Part shown: positions 45,155 through 48,475 of the stretch, piece by piece
Layout: the number at the start of each line of letters is the position of its first letter
Numbering within the stretch: the stretch's first letter is position 1
NCBI GenBank assembly: GCA_903889895.1
Contig: CAISYZ010000145.1
Coordinates: 1 to 48,475, forward strand
Direction of reading: 5' to 3'
Length of the DNA: 48,475 nt
From: an uncultured Verrucomicrobia subdivision 3 bacterium
Lineage (GTDB): Bacteria > Verrucomicrobiota > Verrucomicrobiia > Limisphaerales > UBA11358
Notes under the pieces: generated by a model
What the model saw: the letters and a program-made list of their open reading frames with translations, nothing else
Database searches by the model: none
Told to the model about the DNA's origin: nothing
Made by a program: the position numbers and the translations under genes

Positions 45155-46597
45155 CTATTGAATGCCGCTCTGGTAGGCGTTGATGTATTCATGGACGGTT
45201 CGATCCCAGGAGAAATCCGCCCTCATTGCACTTCGGCGACAGACTAAGAAAAGTTTGGGCTGATTGAATAGAACTAACGCCTTGCGTATAGCCTTCGCCA
45301 GTGAGCGCGAGCTGTATTCGTCGAATTTAATGCCGGTGGCCAGTTGAGCGTTTTCCGTCCAGTCAACCACACTATCATCCAGTCCGCCAACTGCGCGCAC
45401 GATGGGAATAGTTCCATAACGCAGACTATACATCTGGTTCAATCCGCAGGGTTCAAATCGTGACGGCATGAGAAAGAAATCGCAACCAGCTTCAATGCGG
45501 TGCGCCAGCGTCTCGTTGTAGCCGAAACGGACGGCCACCTTGCGGGGAAAATGCCGGGACAGGTCGCGATACCCACGCTCGTATTCAGGCGAGCCGCTGC
45601 CGAGCAGCATAAACTGCATGTTGGTGTTCAGCATTTCCGCCAGCGCGCCGAGTTGGATGTCCACACCCTTCTGCTCGGCGAGTCGCGAAATGGTGCCGAA
45701 GAGCGGGGTGGATTCATCGGCGGGCAACCCAAGCTCTTTTTGCAGTGCCAACTTGTTGGTCTTTTTTCCGGCCATGCGGCCGATGGAATACGGCTTCACC
45801 AAATGTGGATTTTTAGTAGTGTTCCATTCCGAATAATCTACACCGTTCAAAATGCCGACCAAATCCTTTTGGCGCCGGCGCAAAATTCCGTCAAGGCCGC
45901 AGCCGAATTCTTCCGTGGTGATTTCGCGGGCATAACGGGGGCTGACCGTAGTAATGAAATCAGCGTAAGCAATGCCCGCTTTCAGGCAGTTCAGCAAACC
46001 AAAAAACTCTGCGCCTTCCGTGTTGAAAATGCTGTCCGGCAGATTGGTCAGCATAAACGCATCTTCAGGAAAAACGCCTTGGTAGGCGAGATTGTGGATG
46101 GTCAGGCAGGTGCGTGGCGGATTCCCCCACCCTTCACTTTTCTGCTGTGCAATCAATGCCGGCACCAACGCCACCTGCCAGTCGTGAACATGCACCACAT
46201 CCGCCCGCCACGGCAGATAACGCGCCAGATGCACGACACATTTGGAGAGGAAAATATACCGCTCGGCGTTGTCCGCGTAGCTGAGATTGTTTTCCAGATA
46301 AATGCCAGCGCGGTCATAATAGCCCGGATGATCAATGAAATAAATCTTCAGTCCGCGCTCCAAATCCAGCTCCCATAATTCCGCCTGCACATATTTCAGG
46401 CCCAGCGGCAAATCAAAATGCCAGTCCACCCGGCGCATGGCGGGAAACTTCTCGCGAATACCGCGATAAAGTGGCGTCACCACGCGCGCCTCGTGACCCG
46501 CCTTGGCCAGCGCCCGTGCCAGCGCGCCCACCATGTCCGCCAAGCCGCCCGTCTTCGAGAACGGAAAAACTTCGCTGCTGGCGAGCAAGATTTTCAT
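45155..46597 (-). CDS. glgA: Glycogen (starch) synthase
   Basis: This 480-residue GT5 family enzyme transfers glucose from ADP-glucose to glycogen. It has the N-terminal SSEVFPFSKTGGLADMVGAL (KTGGL substrate loop), VVHVHDWQVALVPALI, LTIHNLAYQGVFPED, FITTVSPRYAREI, the C-terminal domain ILNGVDYSEWN, and MPSRFEPCGLNQMYSLRYGT with the catalytic E-x7-E region. Length and start (ATG 46597) are normal for GlgA. It is separated by 0 bp from serS and, with the CBM48 gene fragment at 48029, suggests glycogen metabolism genes nearby. Confidence 0.96.
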   Translation of the reverse strand: MKILLASSEVFPFSKTGGLADMVGALARALAKAGHEARVVTPLYRGIREKFPAMRRVDWHFDLPLGLKYVQAELWELDLERGLKIYFIDHPGYYDRAGIYLENNLSYADNAERYIFLSKCVVHLARYLPWRADVVHVHDWQVALVPALIAQQKSEGWGNPPRTCLTIHNLAYQGVFPEDAFMLTNLPDSIFNTEGAEFFGLLNCLKAGIAYADFITTVSPRYAREITTEEFGCGLDGILRRRQKDLVGILNGVDYSEWNTTKNPHLVKPYSIGRMAGKKTNKLALQKELGLPADESTPLFGTISRLAEQKGVDIQLGALAEMLNTNMQFMLLGSGSPEYERGYRDLSRHFPRKVAVRFGYNETLAHRIEAGCDFFLMPSRFEPCGLNQMYSLRYGTIPIVRAVGGLDDSVVDWTENAQLATGIKFDEYSSRSLAKAIRKALVLFNQPKLFLVCRRSAMRADFSWDRTVHEYINAYQSGIQ

Positions 46598-47899
46598 TTA
46601 AGCGGTGATCCGGTCGGTTTTCAAATAAGGCTGCAACACCTCAGGGATGCTCACACTGCCATCCGCCTGCTGGTGCGTTTCAATGAGCGCCACAAACAAC
46701 CGCGCCAGCGCCGTGCCGCTGCCGTTGAGGATGTGCGGAAATTTATTTTCGCCGGTCTCGGTCTTGAAGCGCAGATTCATCCGGCGCGACTGGAAATCCT
46801 CGCAGTTCGAGCAGCTCGAAACTTCTAGATAGCTCCCCTGCCCCGGCGCCCAGACTTCGATGTCGTAAGTCTTCGCACTGCCAAAACCCATGTCGCCGGT
46901 GCAGAGCATGATCACGCGGTAATGCAGGCCGAGCAGTTGCAAAACTTTTTCCGCGTTACCAACCATCTTTTCCAGTTCGTCGTAGCCGGTTTCCGGTTTG
47001 ACGATTTTAATCAATTCCACCTTGTCGAACTGATGCACGCGAATCATGCCGCGCGTGCCGACGCCGGCCGCGCCCGCCTCGCCGCGAAAGCACGGCGTGT
47101 AAGCGCAATAGCGAACGGGTAACTGCTTCTCCGCCAAAATTTCCTCGCGATGGATGTTCGCCACCGGCGTCTCGGCGGTGGGAATCAAATAAAGTTTTCC
47201 CAACTCATCCGCGCGGCCGCCTTCGGCCACGCCGTAGTATTGGTCCTTGAATTTGGGAAATTGCCCCACGCCGACCATACACTGCTCACCGACCATGAAC
47301 GGCGGCGACACCTCGGTGTAATCGTGCTGCGTGATGTGCAGGTCGAGAAGAAATTGAATCAGCGCCCGCTCGAGCCGCGCACCCCAATTTGTGTAGAGCA
47401 GAAAACCGCTGCCGGAAAGTTTCGCGGCCCGGGCAAAATCCACCAGCTTGAGGGATTCGCACAACTCGACGTGCGACTTTGGCTTGAAGGCGAAATCCAC
47501 CTTCCCGCCATGCACGCGAATCTCCGGATTTTCCTCCGCCGTCTTGCCCACTACCACCGACTCGTGCGGCAGGTTCGGCAGTTGCAGCATTAGCGCGTCG
47601 CGCGCGGCCTCACTTTCCTGCGCCTGTTTGTCCAGCGCGGAAATCTTCTCGCCCAAATCTTTCGTCTCCGCCTTTTTGGCTTCGGCCTCGGCGAGCTTTT
47701 TCTGGCCCATGAGCGCGCCGATTTCCTTGCTCACGCGGTTGCGGAGGGATTTCAGGGTCTCGACTTCCGCCAGCGCCTTGCGCCGCGCTTCGTCGAGCTT
47801 CAGGAGTTCGTCAATCTTCGCCTCGTCGCCCGCCCCGCGCGTGGCGAGGCGCGAGCGGACAAAATCGGTCTTTTCGCGGATCAGTTTGATGTCGAGCAC
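46598..47899 (-). CDS. serS: Seryl-tRNA synthetase
   Basis: This 433-residue class II aminoacyl-tRNA synthetase charges tRNA-Ser. The coding start is taken as GTG 47899 (LDIKLIREKTDFVRSRLATR), the typical N-terminal coiled-coil domain; the open frame runs on upstream but without family-like sequence. The coiled coil spans about 30-100. Class II motifs include LIPTAETPVANIHREEIL, YCAYTPCFRGEAGAAGVGTR (motif 2) with HQFDKVE, and GSGTALARLFVALIE (motif 3). It is transcribed toward glgA with no gap. Confidence 0.95.
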   Translation of the reverse strand: MLDIKLIREKTDFVRSRLATRGAGDEAKIDELLKLDEARRKALAEVETLKSLRNRVSKEIGALMGQKKLAEAEAKKAETKDLGEKISALDKQAQESEAARDALMLQLPNLPHESVVVGKTAEENPEIRVHGGKVDFAFKPKSHVELCESLKLVDFARAAKLSGSGFLLYTNWGARLERALIQFLLDLHITQHDYTEVSPPFMVGEQCMVGVGQFPKFKDQYYGVAEGGRADELGKLYLIPTAETPVANIHREEILAEKQLPVRYCAYTPCFRGEAGAAGVGTRGMIRVHQFDKVELIKIVKPETGYDELEKMVGNAEKVLQLLGLHYRVIMLCTGDMGFGSAKTYDIEVWAPGQGSYLEVSSCSNCEDFQSRRMNLRFKTETGENKFPHILNGSGTALARLFVALIETHQQADGSVSIPEVLQPYLKTDRITA

Positions 47900-48028
47900 G
47901 CGGGAATTATAGAAATCGCGCCCGTCTCGGCAAGGTTGAAGCCCGCCCAGATGCGAAAACCTTTCGTCCGTCGCGTTTCGCACAATCATGCAATGGAAAT
48001 TCCGCCGCTCCTGTGGCAGAATCCGTCG

Positions 48029-48364
48029 ATGTTTTCCCGCGTTGGTCGCCAAATCCTTTTGCTGCTGCTGGCGGCGGGCGTGGGGTCGCTTTCTCCGGCG
48101 CAATCCAGCCGGTCCGGCTGGGGTTCCGTGCCGTATCACGATGCCGCCGGCACTGGCGTGACCTTCCGCGTTTGGGCGCCGAACGCCAGCAGCGTTTATG
48201 TCCCTGGCGATTTCAATGGCTGGTCTCAGACCGCGACGCCACTCGGCAAGGATTTGACCAACGGTGTTTGGAACGGATGTTGGTCCGGCGATGTCAGCGG
48301 CGCGACGAACGGCCAGCAATATAAATATTATCTCCCACTGCTGTCCGGTTTAGAAACCCAGTAA
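48029..48364 (+). pseudogene. Secreted CBM48/alpha-amylase-family protein, cut short
   Basis: Reading from ATG 48029 gives MFSRVGRQILLLLLAAGVGS, a signal peptide, then GVTFRVWAPNASSVYVPGDF with NGW, the CBM48 N-terminal module found in glycogen branching and debranching and alpha-amylase-family enzymes (GH13). After YKYY the text becomes LPLLSGLETQ and stops at 48364, about 110 residues in, whereas family members continue for hundreds more. The catalytic domain is missing or displaced, most likely by an insertion near 48340; it could also be a frameshift. The next gene region is outside the window. Confidence 0.65.
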
Positions 48365-48475
48365 ACATTGATGGTTTTCGGTGTCTGGCGGTTGTGTGGT
48401 GGGTGGAAGTTGAGCAAGCGCCTGTGAAATGGGCATTTTCTCAAAGAGCGTGAGGCTCAAAATCTGTAAAATGGT
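48342..48475. mobile_element. Possible terminus of an inserted element
   Basis: Amylase-like coding sequence is lost abruptly near 48340, where CTGTCCGGTTTAGAAACCC begins. The remaining 134 bp are non-coding and of different character. This fits the end of an insertion sequence whose transposase would lie outside the window. No inverted-repeat partner or family can be confirmed. Confidence 0.3.

Overview
The window looks like a chromosomal stretch of a Verrucomicrobiota bacterium, probably of the Pedosphaera/Limisphaerales type. This rests on the gene mix: DUF1080, ThuA and Gfo/Idh/MocA sugar genes, LamG-bearing glycosidase, FecR with a CHASE2 cyclase, zinc-ribbon/TPR membrane proteins, a lone pseudopilin, and GTG or TTG starts. 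It was inferred by reading, without database searches. Backbone genes are GC-rich; the segment from about 3.1 to 20.0 kb is visibly poorer in GC.

Layout. 1-560: the end of a phage-like gene and a 3' tRNA-Ser fragment, probably the edge of an older integrated element. 938-1168: a coding fragment that recurs, degraded, at 39024-39119. 1276-2933: pyrH and mutM. 2986-3060: tRNA-Asn(GTT). 3036-20038: an integrated element of about 17 kb bounded by a 25-bp direct repeat of the tRNA-Asn 3' end. Beyond it lies a second att-proximal sequence with a wrecked integrase (20039-20522), the relic of another element that used the same tRNA.

The element carries a tyrosine recombinase, an Xis-like protein, a replication-type winged-helix protein, a DUF4268 nuclease-like protein beside a broken DUF3800 gene, a three-gene operon of zinc-ribbon membrane proteins with different repeat modules (Ig, TPR, ankyrin), a run of small accessory genes including a DUF6573 protein, a YHGT protein resembling ADP-ribosyltransferases, a metallophosphoesterase-like protein and a lipoprotein/membrane-protein pair. 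Three intergenic spots look like structured RNAs, two of them with their own promoter and terminator. The zinc-ribbon trio plus these RNAs is the best candidate here for an undescribed system.

20693-48475 is mostly backbone: a dihydroorotate-dehydrogenase-like protein with pyruvate:ferredoxin oxidoreductase; a ThuA/DUF1080/Gfo-Idh-MocA sugar operon; a CHASE2 adenylate cyclase, FecR protein and outer-membrane protein operon; HU; a Ser/Thr kinase with an AguB-like amidohydrolase; an FN3 protein; a 21-bp tandem repeat readable as heptad peptides on both strands; an RmlD-like reductase; a GH43 arabinanase with LamG domains; bacteriohemerythrin; signal peptidase I; an SDR enzyme; a pseudopilin; glycogen synthase; seryl-tRNA synthetase; and the start of a CBM48/alpha-amylase-type gene whose reading frame ends early, perhaps at a mobile-element insertion.
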